DNA of 64,000 bases from Alcanivoracaceae bacterium (lineage in GTDB: Bacteria; Pseudomonadota; Gammaproteobacteria; Pseudomonadales; Alcanivoracaceae): assembly GCA_002706085.1 (NCBI GenBank), contig PAJO01000006.1:19160-83159 (forward strand), in the 5' to 3' direction. This document shows, one piece after another, positions 52,760-62,373 of this stretch (position 1 is its first letter; the number at the start of each line of letters is the position of its first letter). The position numbers were made by a program, and so were the translations under genes. Below the pieces are notes generated by a model. That model searched no databases. It was not told where the DNA came from and was given only the letters and a program-made list of their open reading frames with translations.

Positions 52760-53786
52760 CCGTTGATTTTCCCCGATCGAGCACATAGGCATTCAAGCCC
52801 GCTTCGGAGAGGATATAGGCTCCTAGCTCACTTCGTCGACTGTCGCCACACACCACGTAGAAGAAATCCTTCTCCAGATTCTGTACCTCGCGGCGTAATT
52901 CACTTAATGGAATGTTGCGTGCACCGGGTGTGCGGTCGTGGCGGAACTCCATGGGTAACCGCACATCCACCAGCACACAGGCGGTATCTGCTTCCAGCAC
53001 CATGGTATCCAGCTCGTCTTCGCTGAGATGACGAATCACGGAATCCTGCAGGATCGCCTGGAAGTCTTGTTTGCCAAGACACATGACCACGCCGTCGCTG
53101 GTCATGGTGATGGTGGCATTGCGCGGGCTGTCACTGATCAGGGCATCCTCACCAAAGAAACGCCCGGCAGACAGGGCCGCCAGGGTTTCCTGTTTGGCGC
53201 CTTTGCTGCGCGTGACCATGGCTTTGCCTTGCTTGATTACAAAAAAGGTGTCGCCATCTTCCCCTTCGGTGAGGATGGTCTCGCCCAGCTGGACTTCGCG
53301 TTCTTCAAACTTCATGAACAGGCTGTGCAACATGGCCGGGGGCACGGCAGCGAACAGTTCGGAGGACAGCAGGGCGTCCATCCAGTCCCGTTCACTTTCG
53401 TCATCGCCTTCATCCAGCAGAGATTCCGCGGCCTGGGTCCAGGTCATCAGCAAATCGAGTTTGTTGCGATCAATGGCGTAGAGGGTGGTGGCTTCCGCGC
53501 TGATGGCGTTGATGGTGTGCTCGGGATAGTTATCCAGGGCCAGATAGTTCTCGTCATCATCGGCGGTGAAGTGACGTACCTGAAAGCTTGCGTCGGTAAG
53601 GTCCAGTGCGCCTTCTACCAGAAAGAAGGCCTTGTCTGTCTTTTGGCCCCGTTTGAACAACAGTCGGCCCGGGCCAAGTGTGATGACGTCGATCTGGCCC
53701 TGAATTTCCTGAAGATGGGATTCGCCCAGACAGTCGAAAGGAATGAAATTCTCAAGGCGAGACATGTCGGCCAGGACACTGCTCAT
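52719..53786 (-). CDS. Tandem cyclic-nucleotide-binding and rhodanese domain protein
   Basis: A 355-residue cytoplasmic protein. The first cNMP domain (about 14-115) has lost the phosphate-binding cassette (LALDNYPEHTINAIS, no Arg). The second (about 141-255) keeps it as FGEDALISDSPRNAT with Arg222. A rhodanese domain follows (about 262-340) with active-site Cys313 in VVCGDSRRS. This would link cyclic nucleotide sensing to sulfur transfer or phosphatase-like chemistry. It overlaps the 7TM sensor gene by 41 bases. Upstream in-frame codons to 53909 were dropped in favour of the ATG giving MSSVLADMSR. Confidence 0.85.
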   Translation of the reverse strand: MSSVLADMSRLENFIPFDCLGESHLQEIQGQIDVITLGPGRLLFKRGQKTDKAFFLVEGALDLTDASFQVRHFTADDDENYLALDNYPEHTINAISAEATTLYAIDRNKLDLLMTWTQAAESLLDEGDDESERDWMDALLSSELFAAVPPAMLHSLFMKFEEREVQLGETILTEGEDGDTFFVIKQGKAMVTRSKGAKQETLAALSAGRFFGEDALISDSPRNATITMTSDGVVMCLGKQDFQAILQDSVIRHLSEDELDTMVLEADTACVLVDVRLPMEFRHDRTPGARNIPLSELRREVQNLEKDFFYVVCGDSRRSELGAYILSEAGLNAYVLDRGKSTDADNADNVAEQAP

Positions 53787-53965
53787 GGTACCCCCAATAC
53801 AATCGCTTATTGTTCGGGGTACTGGATGCGCAAAGCGGAAACGGGCGCTAACCCGTCTCCGCCAGAACAGAAATGCCAATAATGGTGCCGGAAAGCCCAA
53901 CACAGCCACAGGGAGCGGGCTGCCCGCCTGTGACCTACCCCGTTATTCGTACTTATGGGGCTAGC

Positions 53966-55252
53966 TTATGCCTTTTCGCGGGCCACTGCACGGTAACCAA
54001 TGTCTGTGCGGTATTGGGCATTGCGCCATGTGATCTGCTTCACACCTGCATAGGCGTTGGCCTGTGCGTCGCTGACGGTGTCACCGACGCCGGTGACACA
54101 CAGAACCCGGCCGCCACTGGTGACGACCTGGCCGTCTTTCTCGGCGGTGCCGGCGTGGAAGACTTTTACGGTGTCCGAATCCGCCTGGTCCAGGCCTTCG
54201 ATGGCATCGCCCTTTTCGTAGCTGTCCGGGTAGCCGCCAGCGGCCATGACTACACCCAGAGTGGGGCGCGGGTCCCACTGGATGTCGGTCTGGTCCAGCT
54301 TGCCGTCCAGGGCGGCCAGGCACAGGGCGGCCAGGTCGGATTGCAGACGCATCATGATCGGCTGGGTTTCCGGGTCGCCAAAGCGGCAGTTGTATTCGAT
54401 GACCTTGGGGGCCCCTTCCGGGCTGATCATCAGGCCGGCATACAGGAAACCGGTGTAAGGCATGCCCTCGGCGGCCATACCTTCTACGGTCGGGGTGATG
54501 ACTTCATCCATGATGCGCTGGTAGACCGCATCGGTGACCACCGGTGCCGGGGAGTAGGCGCCCATGCCGCCAGTGTTGGGGCCGGTGTCGCCGTTGCCGA
54601 CGCGCTTGTGGTCCTGGCTGGTGGCCATGGGCAGCACATTCTTGCCGTCTACCATGACGATGAAGCTGGCTTCTTCGCCTTCCAGGAATTCTTCCACTAC
54701 CACGCGGTGGCCGGCGTCGCCAAACTTGTTGCCGTCCAGCATGTCGCGCACCGCGTCTTCGGCTTCCTGCAGGGTCATGGCGACGATCACGCCTTTGCCT
54801 GCTGCCAGACCATCGGCCTTGATGACGATGGGCGCACCTTGCTCACGGACGTAGGTGAGGGCTGCCTCCATGTCGGTGAAGTTGCCATAGGCGGCGGTGG
54901 GGATGTTCTGGCGGGCCAGGAAGTCCTTGGTGAAGGCCTTGGAGCCTTCCAGCTGGGCGGCGGCCTTGCTGGGGCCGAAGCACTTCAGGCCGTTGTCCTT
55001 GAACGTATCGACCAGGCCTTCTACCAGTGGCGCTTCCGGGCCAACGATGGTCAGGTCAACCCCGTTGTCCTTGGCAAATGCCAGCAGGGCCGGCTGATCC
55101 AGCACATCGATGGCCACGTTTTCAAGCTTGGCTTCGCGGGCGGTGCCGGCGTTGCCTGGGGCCACGAACACCGTCTCTACCTGCTCGGCCTGAGCCACTT
55201 TCCATGCCAGCGCATGCTCGCGGCCACCGCCGCCAATTACTAGAACTTTCAT
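53966..55252 (-). CDS. purD: Phosphoribosylamine-glycine ligase (GARS)
   Basis: PurD makes GAR from phosphoribosylamine, glycine and ATP. The 428-residue ATP-grasp enzyme has [17 protein letters not shown] at its N-terminus, [13 protein letters not shown]-like [14 protein letters not shown] (about 136-149) and the metal-binding [18 protein letters not shown] (about 279-296). It is downstream of purH on the same strand, separated by heptamer arrays. Confidence 0.97.
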   Translation of the reverse strand: MKVLVIGGGGREHALAWKVAQAEQVETVFVAPGNAGTAREAKLENVAIDVLDQPALLAFAKDNGVDLTIVGPEAPLVEGLVDTFKDNGLKCFGPSKAAAQLEGSKAFTKDFLARQNIPTAAYGNFTDMEAALTYVREQGAPIVIKADGLAAGKGVIVAMTLQEAEDAVRDMLDGNKFGDAGHRVVVEEFLEGEEASFIVMVDGKNVLPMATSQDHKRVGNGDTGPNTGGMGAYSPAPVVTDAVYQRIMDEVITPTVEGMAAEGMPYTGFLYAGLMISPEGAPKVIEYNCRFGDPETQPIMMRLQSDLAALCLAALDGKLDQTDIQWDPRPTLGVVMAAGGYPDSYEKGDAIEGLDQADSDTVKVFHAGTAEKDGQVVTSGGRVLCVTGVGDTVSDAQANAYAGVKQITWRNAQYRTDIGYRAVAREKA

Positions 55253-55301
55253 TGAGGTGCTCGCCTCTTCTGATTCCGTCTTTGTTGGAGGCGGGCCAGA
55301 C

Positions 55302-55367
55302 GTCGGACGTCGGACGTCGGACGCTAACCCGATTCTGTCGTCAGACGTCCGACCTCAGACGTCCGAC
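55302..55367. repeat. Inverted pair of GTCGGAC heptamer arrays
   Basis: GTCGGAC three times (55302-55322) faces GTCAGAC, GTCCGAC, CTCAGAC, GTCCGAC (55340-55367). The arms can pair around a 17-base loop. It lies in the purH-purD gap, three bases after the purH stop, so it would fold in the shared transcript. The same word family is used at 26297-26385. Confidence 0.85.
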
Positions 55368-55370
55368 GTC

Positions 55371-56951
55371 TTAATGCCTGAAATGACGCATGCCGGTGAA
55401 GACCATGGCCATGCCGGCTTCGTCGGCGGCGGCGATGACTTCTTCGTCGCGGATCGAGCCGCCCGGCTGGATCACGCAGCTGATGCCGACCTTGGCGGCA
55501 TTATCGATGCCGTCGCGGAACGGGAAGAATGCATCGGATGCCATCACCGAACCTTCCACCTGCAGACCCGCATGTTCGGCCTTGATGGCGGCGATACGGG
55601 CAGAGTTTACGCGGCTCATCTGGCCGGCGCCCACGCCCACAGTCTGGCGGTTTTTGGCGTAGACGATGGCGTTGGATTTGACGAACTTGGCCACTTTCCA
55701 GGCGAAGATCAGGTCGTGCATTTCGGCCTCGGTGGGGGCACGCTTGGTGACCACTTTCAGATCACCTTCAGTGATCATGCCGATGTCGCGATCCTGTACC
55801 AGCAAGCCGCCGTTAACGCGCTTGTAATCCAGGCCACCTTCGGTCGGCCCGGTGATTTCGCCGCAGACCAGTACGCGCACGTTTTTCTTGGCGGCGGTAA
55901 TGGCGAGAGCCTCATCGGTGGCGCTGGGGGCGATGATCACTTCCACGAACTGGCGATCGACGATGGCCTGGGCGGTAGCCGCGTCCAACTCGCGGTTGAA
56001 GGCGATGATGCCACCAAAGGCAGATTCCGTGTCGGTTTCGAAGGCCAGATCGTAGGCTTTGCCGATGCCGTCCAGGCTTACCGCTACCCCACAGGGGTTG
56101 GCGTGCTTGACGATCACACAGGCGGGCTTGGTAAAGGCTTTTACGCACTCCAGCGCCGCGTCGGTATCGGCGATGTTGTTGTAGCTGAGTTCCTTGCCCT
56201 GCAGCTGCTTGGCGGTGGCGATGGATGCCGGGGCAGGGCTGCGTTCGGTGTAGAAGGCCGCTTTCTGGTGCGGGTTCTCGCCGTAACGCATGTTCTGGGT
56301 TTTTTCGAAGTTCAGGTTGATGGTGCGCGGGAAGTCTTCATTACTCATACCATCTTCGCCGCCCACCATCTTGCCGAAGTAGTTGGCAATGGCGCTGTCG
56401 TAGGCGGCAGTGTGCTCGAACGCCTTGATGGCCAGATCGAAACGCAGGGTGTTGGACAGGGCGCCGCCGTTGGCGTCCATGTCGTCCAGCACGCGCTGGT
56501 AGTCAGACGCATTGGTAACGATGCCCACGTGGGCATTGTTCTTGGCGGCAGAGCGCACCATGGTCGGGCCGCCGATATCGATGTTTTCGATGGCGTCTTC
56601 CAGGGAGCAATCCGGGTTGGCCACGGTGGCTTCGAACGGGTACAGGTTCACGACCACCAGGTCGATGCGGCTGATGTCGTTATCGGCCATCACCTGATCG
56701 TCCTGGCCGCGACGGCCGAGAATGCCGCCGTGCACTTTCGGGTGCAGGGTTTTCACCCGGCCATCCATCATTTCCGGGAAACCGGTGTAGTCGGAGACTT
56801 CGCGCACCGCGATGCCGGCTTCCTGCAGTTTCTTGTAGGTACCGCCTGTGGACAGTAGCTCCACGCCCTTGCCGGCCAGGGCCTGGGCAAATTCAACGAT
56901 ACCAGTCTTGTCGGAAACACTGATCAGTGCACGTTCAACGGCTTTGCTCAT
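55371..56951 (-). CDS. purH: Bifunctional AICAR formyltransferase/IMP cyclohydrolase
   Basis: PurH carries out the last two steps of IMP synthesis. The 526-residue protein has the IMP cyclohydrolase half ([36 protein letters not shown]) and the AICAR transformylase half with [15 protein letters not shown] (about 232-246), [10 protein letters not shown] and [15 protein letters not shown]-type segments. It lies between fis and purD as in many gammaproteobacteria. Confidence 0.97.
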   Translation of the reverse strand: MSKAVERALISVSDKTGIVEFAQALAGKGVELLSTGGTYKKLQEAGIAVREVSDYTGFPEMMDGRVKTLHPKVHGGILGRRGQDDQVMADNDISRIDLVVVNLYPFEATVANPDCSLEDAIENIDIGGPTMVRSAAKNNAHVGIVTNASDYQRVLDDMDANGGALSNTLRFDLAIKAFEHTAAYDSAIANYFGKMVGGEDGMSNEDFPRTINLNFEKTQNMRYGENPHQKAAFYTERSPAPASIATAKQLQGKELSYNNIADTDAALECVKAFTKPACVIVKHANPCGVAVSLDGIGKAYDLAFETDTESAFGGIIAFNRELDAATAQAIVDRQFVEVIIAPSATDEALAITAAKKNVRVLVCGEITGPTEGGLDYKRVNGGLLVQDRDIGMITEGDLKVVTKRAPTEAEMHDLIFAWKVAKFVKSNAIVYAKNRQTVGVGAGQMSRVNSARIAAIKAEHAGLQVEGSVMASDAFFPFRDGIDNAAKVGISCVIQPGGSIRDEEVIAAADEAGMAMVFTGMRHFRH

Positions 56952-56997
56952 GGGATTTCACCAAGTTGCGTAGTCTTAATTAATACGAGGGCCAGAA

Positions 56998-57029
56998 ACA
57001 AAAAAAGGGCAGTGTGGTCACTGCCCTTG
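56998..57029 (-). terminator. Terminator of dusB-fis
   Basis: AAGGGCAGTG pairs with CACTGCCCTT; on the minus strand the stem is followed by a T-run. It lies directly after the fis stop codon. Confidence 0.85.
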
Positions 57030-57045
57030 ATATAGCAGGTCTGTT

Positions 57046-57378
57046 TTACAACAGACCGTACTGCTTGAGTTTCTTGCGCAGGGTGCCGCGGTTCAGGCCC
57101 AGCAGCTCGGCTGCCTTGGTCTGGTTTCCACGGGTGTATTCCAGCACCTTCTCAAGCAGCGGGATTTCCATCTCCGCCAGTACCATCTGGTACAGCTCGC
57201 TCACAGGCTCGCCATCCAGCTGGTTGAAATAATCGTTTAACGAACGACGCACACAATTGCGGAGCGTATCGTGGGTTTCACTGCGCGCAATGGTCAGATG
57301 CGGCTGCTTGCGTGCTTCAGCGGTGTTCATTTCAGTAAGTGTCCGTGCAGCGGCTGTGTTAACTGAAGAAAGGGTCAT
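57046..57378 (-). CDS. fis: DNA-binding protein Fis
   Basis: Fis is a nucleoid protein that bends DNA and activates rRNA and tRNA promoters. The 110-residue product ends with the invariant [30 protein letters not shown]. The listed start overlaps the dusB stop (ATGA), the usual dusB-fis coupling; an ATG 16 codons later would give a length nearer 94. The first 28 residues are not conserved. Confidence 0.95.
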   Translation of the reverse strand: MTLSSVNTAAARTLTEMNTAEARKQPHLTIARSETHDTLRNCVRRSLNDYFNQLDGEPVSELYQMVLAEMEIPLLEKVLEYTRGNQTKAAELLGLNRGTLRKKLKQYGLL

Positions 57379-58415
57379 GCGGCCAAGGCTCCGTTTTTCT
57401 TCCGGGCAGACACTTCGCCATACCGACCAAAGCGAACCCGGTCGGTAGTGACGTTGATCTGTTGGAAAAACTGCTCGATTGCCACCTGTTGGTCGGTGGC
57501 ATTTTCCAGTGTGTTAAATCCACGCCGGAAGTCTTCCCCTCCGGGCAGGTTCTGTGTGTACCAACCCAGGTGCTTGCGTGCGATGCGAACCCCCATGAAC
57601 TCACCATAGAATTGGTGAAGTTCGGCCAGGTGCTGTTGCACGCAATCATGGACTTCCGCTACTAACGGCGCTGCGGGCAGCGAGCCGTGCTCGAGGTAAT
57701 GCAGGGTGTCCCGGAAGATCCATGGGTTACCCTGAGCAGCGCGGCCGATCATGATACCACCGGCTCCCGTGGATTCCAGTACCCGTTTAGCTTTTTCCGG
57801 GCTATCCACGTCACCGTTAGCCATGATTGGAATATTTACCGCCTTTACCACGTCGGCAATGGTGGCGTATTCCGCCTCTCCATTGAATTTGTCGGCCCGG
57901 GTGCGGCCGTGGATGGCCAGCGCCTGGATGCCGGCAGCTTCGGCGATGCGGGCGATCTCGATGGCGTTGCGGTGAGCGCGGTCTGGCCCGGTGCGGATCT
58001 TCAGCGTCACGGGGACATCCACCGCCGCAACGACTGCATCCAGAATGCGGGCTACCAGATCTGGATCGGCCAGCAGGGCAGAGCCTGCGGCGCGTTTGCA
58101 CACCTTCTTGGCGGGGCATCCCATGTTGATGTCGATAATCTGGGCGCCATGATCCACATTGGCGCGGGCCGCATCCGCCAGCATCGCGGGTTCACCACCG
58201 GCAATCTGTACCGAGATCGGGCCGGGCTCGCCGCTATGGTTGAGCCGTTGGCGGGATTTTCGAGAGTTCCACAGACGGGTGTCCGAGGTGACCATTTCCG
58301 ATACCAGCAGGCCCGCTCCCAGATCCCGACACAGCCGCCGGAACGGGCGGTCGGTGACACCGGCCATGGGGGCCAGAATCAGAGAGTTGGGTAGGGTGTA
58401 GGGGCCAATCTGCAT
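57375..58415 (-). CDS. dusB: tRNA dihydrouridine synthase B
   Basis: DusB reduces uridine 17 in the tRNA D-loop using FMN and NADPH. The 346-residue protein has [13 protein letters not shown] (about 14-26), the catalytic Cys in [19 protein letters not shown] (about 96-114) and [13 protein letters not shown] (about 222-234). It forms an operon with fis, as in E. coli and Pseudomonas. The ATG giving MQIGPYTL matches the family start. Confidence 0.96.
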   Translation of the reverse strand: MQIGPYTLPNSLILAPMAGVTDRPFRRLCRDLGAGLLVSEMVTSDTRLWNSRKSRQRLNHSGEPGPISVQIAGGEPAMLADAARANVDHGAQIIDINMGCPAKKVCKRAAGSALLADPDLVARILDAVVAAVDVPVTLKIRTGPDRAHRNAIEIARIAEAAGIQALAIHGRTRADKFNGEAEYATIADVVKAVNIPIMANGDVDSPEKAKRVLESTGAGGIMIGRAAQGNPWIFRDTLHYLEHGSLPAAPLVAEVHDCVQQHLAELHQFYGEFMGVRIARKHLGWYTQNLPGGEDFRRGFNTLENATDQQVAIEQFFQQINVTTDRVRFGRYGEVSARKKNGALAA

Positions 58416-58615
58416 GGAATTGGAAGGTCGGTTGGTTAAAAAGGGAGCTAATGATAGAGACCCGCGCCCGGCGATGAAAGGCCATTGATCAAAAAAGGCT
58501 CACCTTGAATCAGGGGGCGGTTGAGCTGACAGGATGCGGTGCACGCTGGGCGCTAGTGAGGGGCAGGGGCGTCTATGTTGCCCGCATCACTTGCCGTTAA
58601 CAGGCGGTTAAGCGA

Positions 58616-58688
58616 ACAGGGCGCAGAGGATACCGAGGGAGCGGAGAAACTGCCCCTGCCTTGCCTCGATTATCTCTGTGCGCCCTGT
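58616..58688. repeat. Imperfect hairpin, CAGGGCGCAGAGG...CTCTGTGCGCCCTG
   Basis: The 73-base element's two ends are near inverses. A relative (CACAGAG...CTCTGTG) is inside the REP pair at 1394-1564. It lies in the 305-base gap between dusB and the zinc-ribbon gene; the rest of that gap shows nothing recognisable. Confidence 0.55.
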
Positions 58689-58720
58689 GGTGAAAAACTT
58701 CCCGTTTTATCGGGGGCGGT

Positions 58721-59983
58721 TCAGGCGTCAGGGGAGCCCGCCGACTCCGGGCTGGCCAGCAGCCGCAGGTTGTAGTTCACCGCCTTGTCGCCAGGGTCAA
58801 CGATTTCCAGTGATACATGTAGAGGGGTGTGGATGGGCATGGTTTCCATGCCGGCCAGATCGCCGTGCAGGTATTCCGCTGGCTTGAAGCGACGCCCTGC
58901 AATGGCCTTGCCGTCCAGTGCACTGAAGGTCAGTTCCAGATCCGGGAAGGGCTGCGGATAACGGGCTTCATTGAAGAGAATCGCGTCTACCACCAGCGAG
59001 TTGTCAAACTGAGGGTGGCTGCGAACCACCAGGTTGGCGCCTCGCAGTTTGCTGATGTCGCTGCGATTGGGCAGGCGGCATCCCAGCACCTCACACACTT
59101 GCTGGTAGGCTGGCCGCCACTGAGGGCTACGGGCCAGTTGATCGAAATTGAAGTAACCGTACTGGGCGATCAGTACCACCAATGCCAGCACGGACAGCCC
59201 CCCCCATTTAGCCAGTCCGGACCAATCGCGATGTCGCTGGAAGTGCGCTTCTCTCTCACGCAGTGGCGCGGAAGCACTAATGGTCACTGGCTCTTCGGTC
59301 AGGTCATCACCGAACAAGTCGAGGCCGCCGAACAGGGAGTCGTCGTCATCCTGGGCAGGCTTTTGCGCTTTGGGTTTGGGGGCCGGCTTGTCCTTTTTGG
59401 GAGTGGGTGCCGCCGGGCGTTTCGCGCCGGGCTCATCCAGAGGCGCGAAGACCGCTTTGGCGGGTTTGTCGTCCTCAGGGCGCGCGGGTTCCGGTTCATC
59501 TTCCAGTTCCTGCAGCAGGGCCTCGGCCCAGGCTTCATCGGCGCCTTCGTTGTGGCTTGCCCGGCCGGCCCCCTGCATGTCGGCAAAATCCTCGCCGAGG
59601 CCGTTCTCGCCGTCTTCGCCAAGATTCATGAAAGAGTCGCTCAGCTCCATGCCTTCGATATTCAGGCCGCTGTCGTCGTGCTGCTCATCATCATCCTGAG
59701 CGTCTAAATCCGGATCCAGATCCAGTTCGCCGTCGGAAAAGGGGGAGTCTTTCCTGCTGGTCTGCTTGTCGGGGGAAGTGGAGCTGTTGCTGTCCAGGGC
59801 GCCGGCCCAGCGGTTTTCGGTGCTGGCGGCTTGCTCGGGTGGGTCTACCAGATAGTCCGTGGCCTGAAATACCTGAAGGCAGGAACCACAACGCACGGCT
59901 CCGCGAGCCTGTTTGAGGTGCTCGTCGGTGATCTTGAACTGGGCTGCACAGTGAGGGCAGCGGGTCTTGTACTGGGTGGCCAT
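58721..59983 (-). CDS. MJ0042 zinc-ribbon / DUF3426 membrane protein
   Basis: A 420-residue protein with an N-terminal zinc ribbon (TRCPHCAAQFKI, then VRCGSCLQVFQA, four Cys at about 9-38). An acidic, Pro/Lys-rich disordered region follows (about 55-235), then one membrane helix (LSVLALVVLIAQYGYF, about 266-281) and a C-terminal DUF3426 domain (LVVRSHPQFDNSLVVDAILFN). The same gene lies between prmA and dusB in Pseudomonas. Function unknown. The ATG giving MATQ was preferred because an AGG lies seven bases upstream. Confidence 0.85.
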   Translation of the reverse strand: MATQYKTRCPHCAAQFKITDEHLKQARGAVRCGSCLQVFQATDYLVDPPEQAASTENRWAGALDSNSSTSPDKQTSRKDSPFSDGELDLDPDLDAQDDDEQHDDSGLNIEGMELSDSFMNLGEDGENGLGEDFADMQGAGRASHNEGADEAWAEALLQELEDEPEPARPEDDKPAKAVFAPLDEPGAKRPAAPTPKKDKPAPKPKAQKPAQDDDDSLFGGLDLFGDDLTEEPVTISASAPLREREAHFQRHRDWSGLAKWGGLSVLALVVLIAQYGYFNFDQLARSPQWRPAYQQVCEVLGCRLPNRSDISKLRGANLVVRSHPQFDNSLVVDAILFNEARYPQPFPDLELTFSALDGKAIAGRRFKPAEYLHGDLAGMETMPIHTPLHVSLEIVDPGDKAVNYNLRLLASPESAGSPDA

Positions 59984-60154
59984 GGACATGCCTGATTGTT
60001 ATTGGTTGGCGGCGCAGCAAACCGCACACAGTCGCTGTGTTGTGTGCGTAGACTCTTTTTACAGAAAAAACCCAATGGCCCGCAAGGACCTGCGCCTCAG
60101 TTTGGGTGGCTGTTGGGGTGAGTGCAGCGATCCCCAAATCGGTCTTCGCCCCGG

Positions 60155-61036
60155 TTACGGCTGCTTGCGTACACCGTCAATGCGTACCCAGTCGCCTTTC
60201 TGTGTGGTTGGCGTCAGGTCGAACCAGCGGGAGTAGGCGTCGCGTACATCGTCTGCCTGCTCAGCGAGAATCCCGGAAAGCGCCAGTCCGGCACCGGGTT
60301 TGCAGTATCCCGCCAGTAGTTCGGCCAGCTCTACCAGTGGGCCGGCAAGAATGTTGGCCACCAGTACGTCGCAGCGGTATTCGGCGGGCATCTGTTCCGG
60401 AAGAAACAGGTCGAGCCGGTCGGCTACACCATTGTTTCGAGCGTTTTCTTCACTGGCGATCAGGGCCTGGGGGTCAATGTCGGTACCGGTGGTCTTGCCG
60501 GCACCCAGTAGCAGGGCCGCGATGGCCAGCACGCCTGAGCCGCAGCCGAAGTCCAATACCGTCTTGCCGTTCAGTGCGTGCCCGTCCAGCCATTCAAGGC
60601 AGAGCGCGGTGGTCTCGTGGGTGCCGGTGCCGAAGGCCAGGCCAGGGTCCAGTTTCAGGTTGACTCCGTTTGGGTCGGGGGCGTCTGTCCAGCTGGGCAC
60701 AATCCATAGCCGTTCGCCAAATCGCATGGGGGAGAAGTCATCCATCCACGCCCGTTCCCACACCTGGTCTTCCAGGGTTTCGTGATGATGCGCATCGGCC
60801 TGCAGCCCTTGCTGCTGCAGGGCGGTGAGGATCAGATCCAGTTCTGCATCAGCCTCGAACAAGGCGCTGACAACGGTGTTCTGCCATAGCGGTCGGGTGC
60901 CCGGCGGTGGTTCGAACACGGGTTGGTCTGCTCCGTCGGTGAGGGTCACGGCGCAGGCGCCCAGATTTTCCAGCGCGGCCTGAAAGGCATCGGCGTGTTT
61001 TTCCGTCGTGGCAAGGTGGAGCTGGAGCCAGGCCAT
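60155..61036 (-). CDS. prmA: Ribosomal protein L11 methyltransferase
   Basis: PrmA trimethylates L11. The 293-residue protein has the N-terminal L11-recognition domain and a SAM-binding domain: DPGLAFGTGTHETTALCLEWL (about 129-149), VLDFGCGSGVLAIAALLLGA (about 160-179) and the catalytic VANILAGPLVELA (about 229-241). It usually follows accC directly; here an esterase and fur intervene. Confidence 0.95.
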   Translation of the reverse strand: MAWLQLHLATTEKHADAFQAALENLGACAVTLTDGADQPVFEPPPGTRPLWQNTVVSALFEADAELDLILTALQQQGLQADAHHHETLEDQVWERAWMDDFSPMRFGERLWIVPSWTDAPDPNGVNLKLDPGLAFGTGTHETTALCLEWLDGHALNGKTVLDFGCGSGVLAIAALLLGAGKTTGTDIDPQALIASEENARNNGVADRLDLFLPEQMPAEYRCDVLVANILAGPLVELAELLAGYCKPGAGLALSGILAEQADDVRDAYSRWFDLTPTTQKGDWVRIDGVRKQP

Positions 61037-61051
61037 TTTCGCTTCGCTCTA

Positions 61052-61079
61052 GTGAATAGTTAACAGTAAAAAGTGAACA
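61052..61079. repeat. Heptamer array, GTTAACA type
   Basis: Four units (GTGAATA, GTTAACA, GTAAAAA, GTGAACA) just upstream of prmA, so within its leader. Confidence 0.75.
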
Positions 61080-61156
61080 GCTGCGTGGGGCGTTCGCCCC
61101 AACGTGGGGGATGATAGCAGTTAAGGTCGCGGCGAATCACTCCGGATTAGGTCTTG

Positions 61157-61189
61157 TTGTGGGAGCTTGCTTGCAAGCGAATCTCCCAC
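61157..61189. repeat. REP palindrome TGTGGGAGCTTGC
   Basis: TGTGGGAGCTTGCTTGCAAGC ends with TCTCCCACG, a compact REP of the same family as 40182-40233. It sits between the esterase stop and prmA. Confidence 0.7.
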
Positions 61190-61250
61190 GTTTAAGCGGA
61201 ACAGACAGAGCCGTTGGTTGTCCGCGGCGCATACCCCGGTCTTAACAGGC

Positions 61251-62198
61251 CTAAGATTGTGTGGGGTGTGGGTTCCAGCCAGGGGGTGTTTTGCCGCTGG
61301 CGATGGCCAGGGCGTCGGGGAGGGAGGCCGGGAGCATGGCGCCGTGGCCCAGGCCGGGGAAGGGTTTCCAGTGGACTTGCAATGGCGTGTGTTGTGCCAG
61401 GGTTTGCACTGTGATCATGAAGGCGTCGCTGCCTTGCTGTTTCAGGCGTGCGATAGCGGCATCGTCCATATCCGGAGTCACACGGACTTCATCAGTGCCT
61501 CGTGCCAGCCATACCTGTGCCGGGGACGGTGTGTCTTTCAGGTAGTGATCAATCGCGTGGTTGTGCCAGTAGGTTGCCGGGCTGACCGGGATATAGCGAG
61601 TAAAGGTGCTGGAAGGCGACGCCAGCGCATAGAGCGCAAACAGGCCGCCGAACGAATGCCCCCACAGGGATTGTTGCGCCAGGTTGAGGCGGGCGCGTTT
61701 TTGCACTTCGGGCTTGATGTGGCTTTCCAGCAGGGTCAGGAAGGCGTCGGCGCCGCCGCCAAGGCGTTCCGGTCGGCGGGGGTCAGGGATCAGCCCTTCA
61801 CCGGGGAGTGCCGGCGTGTAGTCCTGTTGGCGAGCCACCACATCAAACAGCAGATCGGTGTCGTAGCCCACCATGATCAGTACCGGCAGAGCGTTTTCCG
61901 ACAACGGTGCAAGCCAGTCTTCCTGAAGATGGTGCAGCACGGCATTGCCGTCGAGCAGGGTCACCGACGAATAGCCTTGCTCCGGCGGTGCGGAGTGCGG
62001 GATGGCCAGCCATACCCGGTAGTGGCGCTCGCCATCTTCGGAGGTGACGCGAAAATTCTCAAAGCGGTAGAGCGGTGATCCTCTATCCGCCAGGGTGGTT
62101 CCCATGGTCCGGGTCAGATCCGGTCTAGAGAATGCCGTTGTAGGCAGCAGGGAAGCAAAAAACAGACTAGTGAGAAATTGACGGCGCTGAAGTGGCAT
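61251..62198 (-). CDS. Tat-exported alpha/beta hydrolase (esterase D/IroE-like)
   Basis: A 315-residue alpha/beta hydrolase with a twin-arginine signal (RRQFLTSLFFASLL, about 5-18). The nucleophile elbow GHSFGG is near 180-185 (Ser182), and the putative catalytic His lies in PFPGLGHGAM near 290. The family (COG2819) includes enterobactin and salmochelin esterases (Fes/IroE/BesA) and plain carboxylesterases. A siderophore role is suggested by the divergent fur gene but not shown. A longer start (62216) adds six residues. Confidence 0.8.
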   Translation of the reverse strand: MPLQRRQFLTSLFFASLLPTTAFSRPDLTRTMGTTLADRGSPLYRFENFRVTSEDGERHYRVWLAIPHSAPPEQGYSSVTLLDGNAVLHHLQEDWLAPLSENALPVLIMVGYDTDLLFDVVARQQDYTPALPGEGLIPDPRRPERLGGGADAFLTLLESHIKPEVQKRARLNLAQQSLWGHSFGGLFALYALASPSSTFTRYIPVSPATYWHNHAIDHYLKDTPSPAQVWLARGTDEVRVTPDMDDAAIARLKQQGSDAFMITVQTLAQHTPLQVHWKPFPGLGHGAMLPASLPDALAIASGKTPPGWNPHPTQS

Positions 62199-62264
62199 AG
62201 GGTTCTGCCTGAACATGACATGATCTGAACTTTACCGGGAATTTGTGCCAACACCATCCCGGAC

Positions 62265-62295
62265 CGACAGAAAAAATGCACATTTTTTTCTGTCG
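62265..62295. promoter_or_regulatory. 31-base palindrome between esterase and fur
   Basis: CGACAGAAAAAATG and CATTTTTTTCTGTCG form an almost perfect inverted repeat in the divergent promoter region, about 80 bases before the fur ATG. It could be an operator or a hairpin in one of the leaders. It does not match the Fur box well. Confidence 0.45.
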
Positions 62296-62373
62296 TTCGT
62301 CATTATTATAGGGGCAGGGAGAAAGCGGCACTGCCCACGTCGGGCTGACCGAGATATTGCATGGAGCACAATA

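Noticed and set aside
62296-62330. Fur box upstream of fur
   Set aside because: The GTCATTATTATA segment is AT-rich but matches too few positions of the 19-base consensus to call.
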